A stretch of DNA of 64,000 bases from Rhizobium sp. AQ_MP (GTDB lineage Bacteria; Pseudomonadota; Alphaproteobacteria; Rhizobiales; Rhizobiaceae). The translations under genes and the position numbers were made by a program. The DNA lies in NCBI RefSeq assembly GCF_014237835.1, contig NZ_JACJVI010000023.1, positions 1-64,000 of the forward strand, read 5' to 3'. Below the pieces are notes generated by a model. The model saw only the letters and a program-made list of their open reading frames with translations. It did no database searches and was not told the DNA's origin. Below are positions 34,430 to 44,217 of this stretch, one piece after another. Every line of letters starts with the position of its first letter. Positions within the stretch are counted from its first letter, which is position 1.

Positions 34430-34711
34430 ATGCCCGAAAAACGCATGGAAGTCGCCAATTGCGCACGGACCGAAGTGCATGGCCAATGGTTCGTCACATT
34501 CGACGTCGCCATGCAGGGTTATGTCATCACGACGGTCGATGCGCCGCTGATGTCCGGGCGCATTCTATGGTCACACGCGGCCTTTCACGGCTTCCGGGAT
34601 TTCGATCCGAAAGAGAAGACCGAGCTTGAGGCAGCCGTTGGCCGGATTTTGCTCGGAGAGGCCGGTTTGCAGATCGAAGGGGATAAGGCCTCCGGTCAAT
34701 GCCGCCATTGA
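34430..34711 (+). CDS. Small protein, unknown
   Basis: 93 residues: MEVANCARTEVHGQWFVTFD then GYVITTVDAPLMSGRILWSH and a helical C-terminus. It looks like a small soluble alpha/beta protein. A later ATG at 34445 is possible. No family is recognised. Confidence 0.5.
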   Translation: MPEKRMEVANCARTEVHGQWFVTFDVAMQGYVITTVDAPLMSGRILWSHAAFHGFRDFDPKEKTELEAAVGRILLGEAGLQIEGDKASGQCRH

Positions 34712-34721
34712 TGCGCCGACC

Positions 34722-35402
34722 TCAACGGTTCCAGCGCGGCAACAGATAGGCAAAGGCGATCGTCACCGCCAAAGCCGTGACGAGAGCGATCAGCAGGGCA
34801 AGCGCAAAGAGTGCAACGGCCTTTCCGGCGCCGATCCCAAGATCCCGGCGGAACCAGCGGATTTCCGCCTGACCGTACCAGGCAAGCGCAGCGAGCCCGA
34901 GAACCGCAGCATAGGGGATGCCCCGCCCATCCGGGATCATCAGGAAGTCAACCGTCAGCCCGAGCAGGAAGACAAACGGTCCCGCCACGTAGCACTGGCT
35001 GAAGAACGGCGGCCGCAGCGTGGAACGGGTCAGCACAAGCCGTTTGTGCAGAATGAGCGTCACCGCCATCACCATCGGGAAGACACCGAAGATCACGCCA
35101 CGGGCGATCAGCAGGTTCGAGAGCGACTGGGTGAGTGCTGCCGCCTCCGCCGTGGAGCCCATCGTCGGGAACGCCGCGGAAACGGCCTGCGACAACAGCA
35201 GCGTGATCAACAGGAAAAGCGGTGGACTGATCGTATCGTCATACTGGTCTTCCGGCCGGTCGCCCAGTTCGTCATCGGCATAGCGCATCATGCTGAGCGG
35301 ACGGGTCAGCGCCCGCCAGAAGGTCAGGGGATAGAAGACCAGCCACGAAACAAGCTCGTAAAGCAGTTCCTCCAGCGATTTCAGCAACCTCATGAAATCC
35401 AT
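34722..35402 (-). CDS. Polytopic membrane protein, unknown
   Basis: 226 residues. After a soluble start (MDFMRLLKSLEELLYELVSW) there are about five hydrophobic segments, including PLFLLITLLLSQAVSA, GPFVFLLGLTVDFLMI and the last VALFALALLIALVTALAV. It resembles small permease-like proteins without a recognised family. The start at 35402 has GCAGGTGCAC before it. The preceding 425 bases, shared with the methyltransferase gene, hold no gene that I can support. Confidence 0.7.
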   Translation of the reverse strand: MDFMRLLKSLEELLYELVSWLVFYPLTFWRALTRPLSMMRYADDELGDRPEDQYDDTISPPLFLLITLLLSQAVSAAFPTMGSTAEAAALTQSLSNLLIARGVIFGVFPMVMAVTLILHKRLVLTRSTLRPPFFSQCYVAGPFVFLLGLTVDFLMIPDGRGIPYAAVLGLAALAWYGQAEIRWFRRDLGIGAGKAVALFALALLIALVTALAVTIAFAYLLPRWNR

Positions 35403-35828
35403 GTGCACCTGCCGCCTGACCGTGACGCGCCGGGATCGTCTCGCGGCAAGGGTCAGTGCGACGATGCCAGCCGGCAGAACGGCGCGCAAGTCCGCCCGAC
35501 GACCCCGGAGGCGACATGCCAAAAGGCTGCGAAGGGGAACCTTCGCGTGGAACCGGCTGGCCCCGGGGTGCAGCCGGTCTCTTACCCTCCTCGAAATCGG
35601 CAGGATGGCAACGCGAAACGCGTGATGAGGGGGGGCAAAGCTCAGGCCGACCGTTTGCCGATCGGCAACCCTTGATCTCGCCTCTGCGTCTGCTTGGCGT
35701 TTTCGGCACGAGGGGAGGGTCTGTCACGCTGACGACGGCCCGCATCTTCGGCAAGCGCGAACTGTCGCCCTTGAGAATCGTCCCACCCCCTGCCAGTGTC
35801 GCCCGGTCGACATGCCTCCGGAGTTCCG
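35403..35828. other. 426-base intergenic region between divergent genes
   Basis: No gene is supported. Several frames are open on both strands, but none has a ribosome site or recognised domain. A small inverted repeat, GCGAAGGGGAACCTTCGC, is at about 35530. The region must hold the promoters of the two divergent genes. Confidence 0.4.
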
Positions 35829-36608
35829 ATGCTCGCCCTTTTCCGCAAGACGCCGATCCTCGGCGCGCTTCTCGCCCAGGTCGTTGCCCTGCCGGTCGTG
35901 GCGGCCGTCACCGGGCCGCTCTCGACCTCTGTGGAGCGCGTGCCGCTGATCGGTATCGCGCTTCTCCTGCAAGGGCTGATCGCCGCCGGCATCACGGGCG
36001 CGCTGGGCCTTGCCCGCTGGTGGCTGCTGATTGCCTTTCTCTTTCCGCTCGCCTTGGGTTCGGCCATGTTGCTCGGCAATCTTCCCGCCTGGCCCTTCGG
36101 CATCGCCTTCCTGCTGCTGGCCCTGGTCTTTTCCAACACCACGCGCGGCCGCGTGCCGCTCTATCTCACCAATCCCGAGACGGCCTCGGTGTTGAAGGAC
36201 CTCATGCGGGATCGCAAGGCCGCCCGCATGCTCGATCTCGGCTGCGGTCTCGGCGGCGTGGTGCGGGCGCTGGATGGGGAGGGCAGGCAGGCGCGCGGTG
36301 TCGAAAACGCCCCCGCCGTCTATCTTGCCGCCCGCCTGCTCTCGGCCGTCAACGGCAAGGGCAAGATCCGGCGCGGCGACCTCTGGCGGACGGATGTCTC
36401 GGGGGAAGACCTGGTCTACGCCTTCCTGTCCCCTGCGCCCATGGCTGGCCTGTGGCAGAAACTCTCGGCGGAAATGAAACCCGGCAGCCTCTTCGTCTCC
36501 AACAGTTTTCCCGTGCCGGATGTCGATCCCGACGAGATCTGGGAGCTGTCGGATGCGCGCAAGACGCGGCTGTTTCTCTACCCGATCGGCAAGGCGGAGG
36601 CGGGATGA
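35829..36608 (+). CDS. Membrane-anchored SAM-dependent methyltransferase
   Basis: 259 residues. Four hydrophobic segments fill the first 110 residues. The C-terminal half is a class I methyltransferase: MLDLGCGLGGVVRAL is motif I, which binds S-adenosylmethionine, followed by ARGVENAPAVYLAARLL and LVYAFLSPAPMAGLW. The substrate is probably membrane linked. The start at 35829 (MLALFRKTP) begins right before the first membrane helix. A GTG at 35796 is possible. Confidence 0.8.
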   Translation: MLALFRKTPILGALLAQVVALPVVAAVTGPLSTSVERVPLIGIALLLQGLIAAGITGALGLARWWLLIAFLFPLALGSAMLLGNLPAWPFGIAFLLLALVFSNTTRGRVPLYLTNPETASVLKDLMRDRKAARMLDLGCGLGGVVRALDGEGRQARGVENAPAVYLAARLLSAVNGKGKIRRGDLWRTDVSGEDLVYAFLSPAPMAGLWQKLSAEMKPGSLFVSNSFPVPDVDPDEIWELSDARKTRLFLYPIGKAEAG

Positions 36609-36815
36609 GGCGGGCTGAAACCGGCTGAGGCACGTCCTCGGCCGGTGTCGGATCCCTTCCGGCGGACGGTCAGCAAATATCGAGGCGAAGGCCACCCGAG
36701 AGGGCACGCAGCCTGAGGGCTTTGCCATACCCAGCTTGACCTGCGGCCATCGAGCCGCCATTCCGCCGGAAGCGCGGGGCCCCCGCCTGAGAACCTGCGT
36801 TTGGCAGTCAGCGTC

Positions 36816-37367
36816 TCAAGCGCCGAGTTTCCATTCCCGGCGCAGGATCGCATATTGCATCGTATTTTCGTAAATCGGATTGCCGTCATCGTCATTGGTG
36901 AACGACACGAATTCGATGAACACGCCTTCCCGGCGCATGCCGAGTTTTTCGCACAGGCGCTGCGACGGGATGTTGTGGTCTTCCACATATGCATAGATGC
37001 GGCGAAAGCCCCGCGCGTTGAACAGGTGATCGAGCAGGGCCCTTGCGGCTTCAAACGCATAACCCCGACCGACGAACTGCGGGTTGAGGTGCCAGCCGAC
37101 CGAGGTTGTCAGGCTGTCCTCGTCTTCCTCTGCCGCTTCGCCGCCAAAGAGGTCGCCGATCACCTGACCGGTCTCCTTCAGGCAGATCGCCAGGCTGCCC
37201 GGGTTGCGCGCGCGTTTCTGAACCTCGGCTTCCGCAGCGGCGAGGTCGGCGAGCGTCTCCGAGAGAAAGCAGGTGGCGGTCGGCGCGCGGAGATAGGCGA
37301 AGAGGTCTGCGGCGTCCCCTTTTCGGAATCGCCTCAGGATCAGGCGCTCGGTTTCGACGATCTGCAT
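36816..37367 (-). CDS. GNAT-family acetyltransferase, RimJ/RimL-like
   Basis: 183 residues. The start ETERLILRRFRKGDAADLFA is typical of RimJ/RimL-type N-acetyltransferases; the acetyl-CoA loop lies around NPQFVGRGYAFEAARALLDH, and AYVEDHNIPSQRLCEKLGM closes the fold. Such enzymes acetylate ribosomal protein termini or small molecules. The gene lies next to an efflux pump on the same strand with a gap of 22 bases to the pump stop, but the pump is upstream of it, so they may share a transcript. Confidence 0.88.
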   Translation of the reverse strand: MQIVETERLILRRFRKGDAADLFAYLRAPTATCFLSETLADLAAAEAEVQKRARNPGSLAICLKETGQVIGDLFGGEAAEEDEDSLTTSVGWHLNPQFVGRGYAFEAARALLDHLFNARGFRRIYAYVEDHNIPSQRLCEKLGMRREGVFIEFVSFTNDDDGNPIYENTMQYAILRREWKLGA

Positions 37368-37389
37368 GGTGTCTGCTCTCACAAAACGG

Positions 37390-38910
37390 TCAATGATGGG
37401 CCTGCGACAGGCTGCGGTGCCTGGCCAGGGTAAAGAAGACGATCACAGCCAGCGCCGCAATGACCAGAGCCGCCGTCATCAGGAGGAGCGTGTGGGTCTG
37501 GCTGAACGCTGCCTTGCCGGCTTCAATCAGGGCCATGGCCTCGTTCTCTTGGAGCGTGCCGGCCACAATATAGGTGTCGCCGATGGAGCGGGACGCCTGG
37601 TCGGACAGGGCCGGGGAAAGGCTGGGCGGCAGCACCATGGCATGGCGGAACACACTTGAGATGAAAACGCCGAAAAGGGTGATGCCGAGACCGGTACCGA
37701 GCTCGTAGCCTGTCGCCTCCAGCGCGCCCGCCGCCCCACCCTTGCTCGCGTCGACGGAGCCCATGATGGCAATGGAAGAGGCCGTCAGTCCGATGCTCAG
37801 CGTGAGGCCGAGAAGGGCAAGGGCCGAGGGAACGACGACGCCCGGATTGTTGAAGTCGCTTCGCGCGAGGAGGACCAGCAGGCCCGCGGCAATCAGAAGC
37901 GAAAGTGTGGCGACCAGCCGCAATCCGAACCGGTTGGACAGGTAGCCCGCGACCGGACCGCCCACCGCTGCCGCCGCCATGATCGGGATCATGAAGATCC
38001 CGGCCTCGAGCGGCGTCTTGTCCAGCACATATTGCAGTTCCTGCGCCAGCGTCAGTTCGACGCCGGCCAGCGCACCCGATGCGACCAGCGCCATGAGCAA
38101 CCCGGCGACGACAGCGGGATGCGACAGGAGCGAAAGGTCCAGCATCGGGTCGGATGAGCGCAGCTGCTTGCGGACGAAGAGCGTGAGCGCCACAAGTCCG
38201 AGGACAACCACGATGACGATGATCGTCAGAGGCTGTTTGCCCGCAAAGCTGGCCTTGATGCCATAGACCAGCGATATCATGCCGGTGATCAAGAGAAGCG
38301 CCTGGCCGATCGGCCATTTTCCGGATGTCGTCTGTTCGACGCGCGGCAGGAGGAAATAGCAGGCCGGCGCGACCACCAGCATGACCGGCACATTGATCAG
38401 GAAGACCGAGCCCCACCAGAAGTGCTCCAGCAGAGCGCCGCCGACGAGCGGCCCCACGGCAGCACCGGCGGCACCGACCGTCCCCCACAGGCCGAGCGCC
38501 ATGGCGCGCTCGCCCGGATCTTCGAACGTCTTGCGGATGAGGCCGAGCACGCAGGGCATGATCATCGAGCCGCCCAGGGCCAGAAGCACACGCGCCGCAA
38601 TCAGCATCGCGGCACTTTGCGCAAAGGCAGCGAATGTCGAGGCCATCGCAAAGATCGCAAGCCCGACAAGCAGGATTTTGCGGTTGCCGACCCGGTCGGC
38701 GAGGGTGCCCATCGGCACCAGAAGCCCCGCCATCAGCAGCGGGTAGATGTCGATGATCCAGAGCACCTCGGTGCCCGTGGCATTCAGCGATTGCGTCAGG
38801 GTCGGGATGGCGACATGCAGGATCGTCATGTCGAGCACCACCGGCAGGAAGGCCAGCATGACGGCGATAAGGACAAGCCAGCGATTGGCGGACACAGATG
38901 TGGATGGCAT
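37390..38910 (-). CDS. DHA2-family (14-TM) multidrug MFS exporter
   Basis: 506 residues with about 14 membrane helices. The first helix carries PVVLDMTILHVAIPTLTQSL, the DHA2 motif D1 with its membrane Asp, and MGTLADRVGNRKILLVGL is motif A. It resembles SmvA/QacA-type proton-driven exporters of cationic drugs and biocides. The divergent tetR gene and a shared palindrome at 38947-38966 indicate substrate-induced expression. Confidence 0.92.
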   Translation of the reverse strand: MPSTSVSANRWLVLIAVMLAFLPVVLDMTILHVAIPTLTQSLNATGTEVLWIIDIYPLLMAGLLVPMGTLADRVGNRKILLVGLAIFAMASTFAAFAQSAAMLIAARVLLALGGSMIMPCVLGLIRKTFEDPGERAMALGLWGTVGAAGAAVGPLVGGALLEHFWWGSVFLINVPVMLVVAPACYFLLPRVEQTTSGKWPIGQALLLITGMISLVYGIKASFAGKQPLTIIVIVVVLGLVALTLFVRKQLRSSDPMLDLSLLSHPAVVAGLLMALVASGALAGVELTLAQELQYVLDKTPLEAGIFMIPIMAAAAVGGPVAGYLSNRFGLRLVATLSLLIAAGLLVLLARSDFNNPGVVVPSALALLGLTLSIGLTASSIAIMGSVDASKGGAAGALEATGYELGTGLGITLFGVFISSVFRHAMVLPPSLSPALSDQASRSIGDTYIVAGTLQENEAMALIEAGKAAFSQTHTLLLMTAALVIAALAVIVFFTLARHRSLSQAHH

Positions 38911-38946
38911 AACGGACCTACGGACAGGGATTGCGTCCGCCCATAT

Positions 38947-38966
38947 AAATACATACGTATGGATTT
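38947..38966. promoter_or_regulatory. Putative TetR operator
   Basis: AAAT-A-CATACGTATG-G-ATTT is palindromic over 20 bases with one mismatched pair; the inner ten bases are perfect. It lies midway between the exporter start (38910) and the tetR start (38997), the usual place for a site that represses both. Confidence 0.8.
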
Positions 38967-38996
38967 CAATAGTGAGCAAGAAAAAGGAGAGCCGCG

Positions 38997-39548
38997 TTGG
39001 GCAGGAAGCCGACGATCACCCGCGAGGGGCTGCTCGAAATTGCGGAAGGCATCGTCCGCAATGAGGGGGCCGCAGGTCTGACGATCGACGCTCTGGCCAA
39101 GGCGGCAAGCATCTCGAAGGGCGGCGTTCAATACTCCTTCGCGTCGAAGGACGAGTTGGTGCGCGCGCTGATCGAGAGGTGGACCTCGCAGTTTGATGCA
39201 CTGCTGGGGAACGTGGAGGGCGTCTCGCCGGTCGAGCTCGTGCGCAATTACATCAAGGTCATGCGCAGCTCGCAGACGACCATATACGCCAAGATGGCAG
39301 GCCTGATGATTGCCTATATCCAGAACCCGCAAAACATCACGGAAACACGCCAGTGGTACCAGTCCATGTTCGAGCGTCTGGGGGATGGATCGCGCGAAGC
39401 GCAGGCCGCCCGGGTCGCGCTCCTGGCGGCCGAGGGCCTCTTCCTTCTGCGCATTGCCGGCATCGACGAAGACGGCGAATGGAGTGCCTATCTCGACGAT
39501 GTGGAGAGCGTTTTTGAACGCCTCGTGGCGGCGGATTCTGCCGGTTGA
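38997..39548 (+). CDS. TetR-family repressor of the DHA2 exporter
   Basis: 183 residues from a TTG start preceded by AAAAAGGAGAGCCGCG. The N-terminal helix-turn-helix (ITREGLLEIAEGIVRNEG, then LTIDALAKAASISKGGVQYS and FASKDELVRALIERW) is a normal TetR domain. The C-terminal half is a helical ligand domain. It is divergent from the exporter, so it probably represses the pump and its own gene until a drug binds. Confidence 0.9.
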   Translation: MGRKPTITREGLLEIAEGIVRNEGAAGLTIDALAKAASISKGGVQYSFASKDELVRALIERWTSQFDALLGNVEGVSPVELVRNYIKVMRSSQTTIYAKMAGLMIAYIQNPQNITETRQWYQSMFERLGDGSREAQAARVALLAAEGLFLLRIAGIDEDGEWSAYLDDVESVFERLVAADSAG

Positions 39549-39692
39549 TCAGGGGGGCAGGGCAACTTTCGCGCCGGATGATCCACGAGGCGCAGAACTC
39601 GCCTCCCGCCCCCGCGCCGCATGCTCGCGACGGCCGGACCCCTGACCGCGCCGAGGCTGGATCGAAGCCTGGACGCGAGGCTCAGGTGCAGC

Positions 39693-40883
39693 TCACGCCA
39701 CCACCCGTTGCTCCTCGTCGGCCACGCTTACCCGCCAGGTATTTCGCCCGTCGGCTTTGGCGGCGTAGAGCGCCCGATCGGCCGCGTCGAGCAGGCGTTC
39801 GAAATCGCCTTCTGCCTGGATCGCACCACAGGCAGCCCCGACGCTGATGGTCACGAATGCATTGCGGTCGCCGGTAAAGGCATGCGCGACGCCGAGCTGC
39901 CGCACGGCACGGCGCAGGTTTTCGGCAAGCGCTGGCGCTTGTTCTCCATCGGCGCCGGAGAGGATGGCCAAAAATTCCTCGCCGCCATGGCGGGCGAGAT
40001 GCGCTTCGATCGGCAGCGACCTGCGCATGGCGCGCGCCACGCGTTTCAGACAGTCGTCGCCAGCGCCATGGCCATAGGCGTCGTTATAGGCCTTGAAGTG
40101 GTCGACATCGGCGACGAGAACCACCACCCGCCGCGCATCATCCGCCACCTCCGTCATCAACCGCATCAGCTCCATTTCGGTGCCTCGGCGGTTGGCCAGC
40201 TTCGTCAGGGGATCGGTCACCGAAAGGCGTGCGAGCTCCTTGTTCTGGCGCGCCAGCTCGCGTTTAAGCGCCTCGTTTTCCTGCATCTGCAGATGGCTGG
40301 TCAGCGCCTCCACCTCCAACTGGTAGGAAACGAGCAGCGTCATGATCACGGTCGGCATGTAAACCGCCAGATGCTGGATGACATAGGAGGGGCTGGTCCC
40401 TGCGAGAAACCAGATCGCCGAATAATTCAGGCAGAATGTGAAGATGCTGGCCCTGAGCGCCGGCCGAAAGGGCGAGGCGGCGGCAATCGTGATGGCCATC
40501 TGAAAGCTTGCCGCGGCATAGAAATAGGAGAGCACGCCGGGGCTCTCGCTCGAGACGAGAATGGCACACCAGCAGACATTGGCGAGGAGCGCGACCAGGA
40601 TCGCCGCGATCTCCTTCTTCTCGATGGGATGATCGCCGGCGATATAGAAAAGCAGGCCGATCGCGATCGGCAGCATCACGCCGAAGCGCAGCGTGGCGGA
40701 CAAGGCGGTGACGTCGCCCAGCAACCACAGATCGAAGAGAAAACAGCTGAGATAGAAGATCAGGACGCAGAAGACGGCTGCGCGCAGCATACGGCTGCGA
40801 AGGGGCGCACGATCTTCCAGAAAAGCCGCATATTGTTCCGCCGAAAACCGGGGTCTTGCGGGAAGTCCGAGCCATCGCATCAT
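39693..40883 (-). CDS. Membrane GGDEF diguanylate cyclase
   Basis: 396 residues. Six hydrophobic segments fill about 35-200, followed by a short coiled linker and a GGDEF domain: VTDPLTKLANRRGTEMEL, VADVDHFKAYNDAYGHGAGD and an active-site HGGEEF. It should make cyclic di-GMP from two GTP. No RxxD inhibitory site is seen before the active site. The membrane part resembles a sensor, with unknown signal. Confidence 0.92.
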   Translation of the reverse strand: MMRWLGLPARPRFSAEQYAAFLEDRAPLRSRMLRAAVFCVLIFYLSCFLFDLWLLGDVTALSATLRFGVMLPIAIGLLFYIAGDHPIEKKEIAAILVALLANVCWCAILVSSESPGVLSYFYAAASFQMAITIAAASPFRPALRASIFTFCLNYSAIWFLAGTSPSYVIQHLAVYMPTVIMTLLVSYQLEVEALTSHLQMQENEALKRELARQNKELARLSVTDPLTKLANRRGTEMELMRLMTEVADDARRVVVLVADVDHFKAYNDAYGHGAGDDCLKRVARAMRRSLPIEAHLARHGGEEFLAILSGADGEQAPALAENLRRAVRQLGVAHAFTGDRNAFVTISVGAACGAIQAEGDFERLLDAADRALYAAKADGRNTWRVSVADEEQRVVA

Positions 40884-41211
40884 AAAGGTCCAATCACCGA
40901 TTGAAATATAGGATCCGTCAAAAACAGCGAAACGTTAGGATCGACCCCCTTAATTTGGGGTGAAGGTCATGTACCAATACGAGAAATCATGGATGAAGAC
41001 ATCGGCCATGGTTAGCGGAAGCTTAACGCGCCAGAACACTAGGCGACAGATCGAAAAAAACTGTTTCAATTCAGGATAGTATCGCCGCGACGGCCGTTGA
41101 TCTCTTCTGCAGAGGCAGGTCGGTATGCCTGGCGAGCGCCATCGGAGCGTTGTGACAAGCGCCCATGATGTTTAGCGGTTGGTAAACTTGTGATTGTCTT
41201 AACGGCCGGAT
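40884..41211. other. 328-base intergenic region
   Basis: I see no gene. Several TTAA-containing stretches occur (around 41020, 41171 and 41200), but none forms a clear regulator site. The region holds the promoter of the GGDEF gene and the 3' end of the PBP1A transcript; no standard terminator is visible. Confidence 0.35.
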
Positions 41212-43467
41212 TTAACGACTTGTCGAGCCGGTGGTCTGCGGCTCGACGGCGGCCTGTGCCGTCCCGCCGGCCGGCACGACGAGCTGATCGGCTGCCTTGA
41301 GCCTCGCGGCGAGATCGCGGATCAGCTGCGTCGACTGCGACGACAGGGACCGCGGTCGCACCATCGGCGGCAGCGCGTCCGGGTTTGCGGCATCCGCCAC
41401 CTGCGGTTTGGCTTCCTTTTCCGGCATCGGCTGGTCGACGCCGGGGATCGGCTTGATGTCGATGCCCTGATGGGCATAGTCCATCAGTTTCTTGAAGGTC
41501 ATGGCCGGCAGCGACCCGCCCGTCATGTTGTTGGTCGAGGTGTAGTCGTCGTTGCCGAACCAGACGGCGGCCGTGTAGTTGCCGGTATAGCCGACGAACC
41601 AGGCATCGCGGTAAGCCTGGGTGGTGCCGGTCTTGCCGGCGGTCAGGATCCCGTCGACGGCGGCGCGCCGCGCCGTGCCGATATAGGGGATCTTCGACAT
41701 CATCTGGTTCATCGAACGCGCCGCCTGTTCCGACAGGATACGTTCCCGCGGCGGTGCATCCCGCTCGAAATCGTAAAGGACGTCGCCGGCGTAATTCATG
41801 ATCTGCGCAACGCCGTGGCGCCGCGACGCATAGCCGCCGGCCGGCAGCACGGCATAGGCCGTAGCCTGGTCCATGACGGTGACTTCCGAGGTGCCGAGCG
41901 GGATCGTCACATCCTTCTTGATCGGCGTCTCCACACCCATCGCCTTGGTCGTCTGAATGATCGCGTCGATCCCGAACTTCTCCTTCGCAAGACGAACGGG
42001 GATCGTGTTGATCGATTTCGCCAGCGCCGTTTCCATGGTCACCCGGCCGGAAAAGCTGCGGCCGTAATTCTGCGGACTCCAGTTACCCCAGGCGACCGGC
42101 GCATCGACGACAACGGTTTCCGGTGTGTAACCGTTCTCCATCGCGAGCGCGTAAGTATACATCTTGAAGGACGAGCCCGGCTGGCGCAGCGCCCTCGTGG
42201 CGCGGTTGAACTGGCTTTCGCCATAGTCGCGACCACCGACCATGGCGCGCACGGCCCCGCCATTCTCGATCATCACCAGCGCGCCCTGCTTGACGTTATA
42301 GCTTTCGCCATATTCGCGCAGGGACGAGGCAACCGCCTCTTCGGCTGCCTGCTGCAGGCCGAGATCAACAGTGGTGCGCACGACCAGCGTATGATCCTTG
42401 AAGCGCGCCGCAATCCGCTGCACCTCCTCAAACGCCCAGTCGAGGAAGAAGTCTGGCGCATCCATCTCGTCACGGTCGATGACGGAAGCCGGATTGCGCC
42501 GGGCGGCAACCACCTGGCCCTCGGTCATCAGCCCGCTCTGCACCATGTTGGTGAGCACGTCGTTGGCACGTGCGCGCGCCGCCGGCAGGTTGACATGCGG
42601 CGCATATTTGGCCGGCGCCTTGAAGAGACCGGCGAGCATGGCGGCTTCCGCCAGCGTCACCTCGGTGATGTTCTTGCCGAAATAGAATTGCGAGGCGGCT
42701 GCTGCGCCAAAGGTGCCGCCGCCCATATAGGCGCGGTCGAGATAAAGCGACAGGATCTCCTGCTTGGAGAGATTGGCCTCGAGCCAGAGCGACAGGAAGG
42801 CTTCCTTGATCTTGCGCTCGATCGACCGCTCATTGGTGAGGAAGAGGTTCTTCGCCAGCTGCTGCGTCAGCGTCGAGCCGCCCTGGACCACTTCGCCCGC
42901 CTTGGCGTTTTCGGTCATGGCGCGAGCGAGGCCGAAGAAGTCGATGCCGAAATGCTCGAAGAAGCGCCGGTCTTCCGTGGCCAGCACCGCCTTGACCAGA
43001 TGGTCCGGCAGCTCATCGACCGGCACGGAGTTCTCGTGGATGATGCCGCGATGTCCGATCGTATTGCCGTAGCGGTCGAGGAAGGTGACGGCGAAATTGT
43101 CGTGGTTGCGCCAGTCTTTCTTGGTTTCCTCGAAGGCCGGCTGGGCAAGCGTCAGCAGAACCACCATGCCGGCAGTGCCAAGCGTCATCGCTTCGCCGGC
43201 GATCTCGAATCCGAGCTTCTTCAGGCCCCGAACGCGAAAACGGCGGAAGAAGATGGTGATCTCCTCCCAGGCCTCGACCAGATCGTAACCGGCATTCCAC
43301 AGGGTCGAGTCGAGCCAGCTGTCGATCTTCAGGAAGATATGGCGCTTGAGCTTCGGCGGCGTCTCGGTCCTGGCCTCGGTCCCGAGCGAAGCCGGTCGAT
43401 CGGCGCTGTCGGCAGCACCCAGGCGCTCCGTGGCGTCGAGATCATCAGGCTTGTCTGTGTCGGCCAC
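41212..43467 (-). CDS. mrcA: Penicillin-binding protein 1A, bifunctional
   Basis: 751 residues. A cytosolic start (about 1-70) and one membrane helix (about 85-105) lead into the GT51 transglycosylase: EDRRFFEHFGIDFFGLARAM and GGSTLTQQLAKNLFLTNERS with RKIKEAFLSLWLE. The transpeptidase has SSFK (active Ser), SIN and KTGTTQ. It polymerises and cross-links peptidoglycan outside the inner membrane. The start is a GTG at 43467; the ribosome site is weak, so a later start is possible, though the N-terminal tail is typical. Confidence 0.95.
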   Translation of the reverse strand: MADTDKPDDLDATERLGAADSADRPASLGTEARTETPPKLKRHIFLKIDSWLDSTLWNAGYDLVEAWEEITIFFRRFRVRGLKKLGFEIAGEAMTLGTAGMVVLLTLAQPAFEETKKDWRNHDNFAVTFLDRYGNTIGHRGIIHENSVPVDELPDHLVKAVLATEDRRFFEHFGIDFFGLARAMTENAKAGEVVQGGSTLTQQLAKNLFLTNERSIERKIKEAFLSLWLEANLSKQEILSLYLDRAYMGGGTFGAAAASQFYFGKNITEVTLAEAAMLAGLFKAPAKYAPHVNLPAARARANDVLTNMVQSGLMTEGQVVAARRNPASVIDRDEMDAPDFFLDWAFEEVQRIAARFKDHTLVVRTTVDLGLQQAAEEAVASSLREYGESYNVKQGALVMIENGGAVRAMVGGRDYGESQFNRATRALRQPGSSFKMYTYALAMENGYTPETVVVDAPVAWGNWSPQNYGRSFSGRVTMETALAKSINTIPVRLAKEKFGIDAIIQTTKAMGVETPIKKDVTIPLGTSEVTVMDQATAYAVLPAGGYASRRHGVAQIMNYAGDVLYDFERDAPPRERILSEQAARSMNQMMSKIPYIGTARRAAVDGILTAGKTGTTQAYRDAWFVGYTGNYTAAVWFGNDDYTSTNNMTGGSLPAMTFKKLMDYAHQGIDIKPIPGVDQPMPEKEAKPQVADAANPDALPPMVRPRSLSSQSTQLIRDLAARLKAADQLVVPAGGTAQAAVEPQTTGSTSR

Positions 43468-43735
43468 CGTCGCTTTTTCCCGAAATCGTGTTGCCCACTC
43501 CCTTGACGCGCCCGTCGATTGGGATCAGGACCCAATGGGAGAGGGGCAGGTCGTCATTATGCGAGTGATGGGCGATTTGCCGGCAAAGAACAAGCGGTTT
43601 CGCCGCGCATGGTGAACCCGGCCCGGCCCCGGGCGCGCTTTTGAGCCAGGGCGTTGCACCCCTGCACCGGCCGCGACACGAAAGCCGCCGCACGCCGCTG
43701 CCCCATCGCAGGACCAAAGCCAGTTGAACAAGACA

Positions 43736-44200
43736 ATGACCGAACAGCCTTTCTGGAAGACCAAGACGCTCGCGGAAATGAGCAACGCGGAGTGGGAAAG
43801 CCTCTGCGACGGCTGCGGCCTCTGTTGTCTCAACAAGCTCGAGGACTGGGACACCGGCGAGGTGGTCTTCACCTCGGTGGCCTGCAAGCTCTTGGACGGT
43901 GAGAGCTGTCGCTGCAAGGACTATGAAAACCGCCAGGACACCGTACCGGACTGCATCCAGCTGACACTGAAGGGCCTGCGCGAAATCAAGTGGCTGCCGC
44001 CGACCTGCGGCTACCGCCTGATCGACGAAGGCCACGACCTCTACTGGTGGCATCCGCTGGTGTCTGGCGACCCGGAAACCGTCCACACCGCCGGCGTCTC
44101 CGCCCGCGGTCGCACGATTTCGGAAGAGGGCATGGATGTCGAGGATCTCGAGGACTACGTCGTCGACTGGCCGCTGAAGGTGGGGGCGGAACGGGGGTAG
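43736..44200 (+). CDS. YcgN family cysteine-cluster protein (UPF0260)
   Basis: 154 residues. CDGCGLCCLNK with further Cys at ACKLLDGESCRCKDYENR and PDCIQL gives the cluster typical of UPF0260/YcgN proteins, whose FxxW ends in DWPLK. The cysteines probably bind iron or zinc. Function unknown but widely conserved in proteobacteria. ATG at 43736; a TTG four codons earlier is possible. Confidence 0.9.
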   Translation: MTEQPFWKTKTLAEMSNAEWESLCDGCGLCCLNKLEDWDTGEVVFTSVACKLLDGESCRCKDYENRQDTVPDCIQLTLKGLREIKWLPPTCGYRLIDEGHDLYWWHPLVSGDPETVHTAGVSARGRTISEEGMDVEDLEDYVVDWPLKVGAERG

Positions 44201-44217
44201 GGGAAGAGCCTAAAAAC

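Noticed and set aside
41470..43506. Plus-strand frame of 678 codons opposite PBP1A
   Set aside because: It is the antisense of a strongly conserved penicillin-binding protein and shows no domain of its own.
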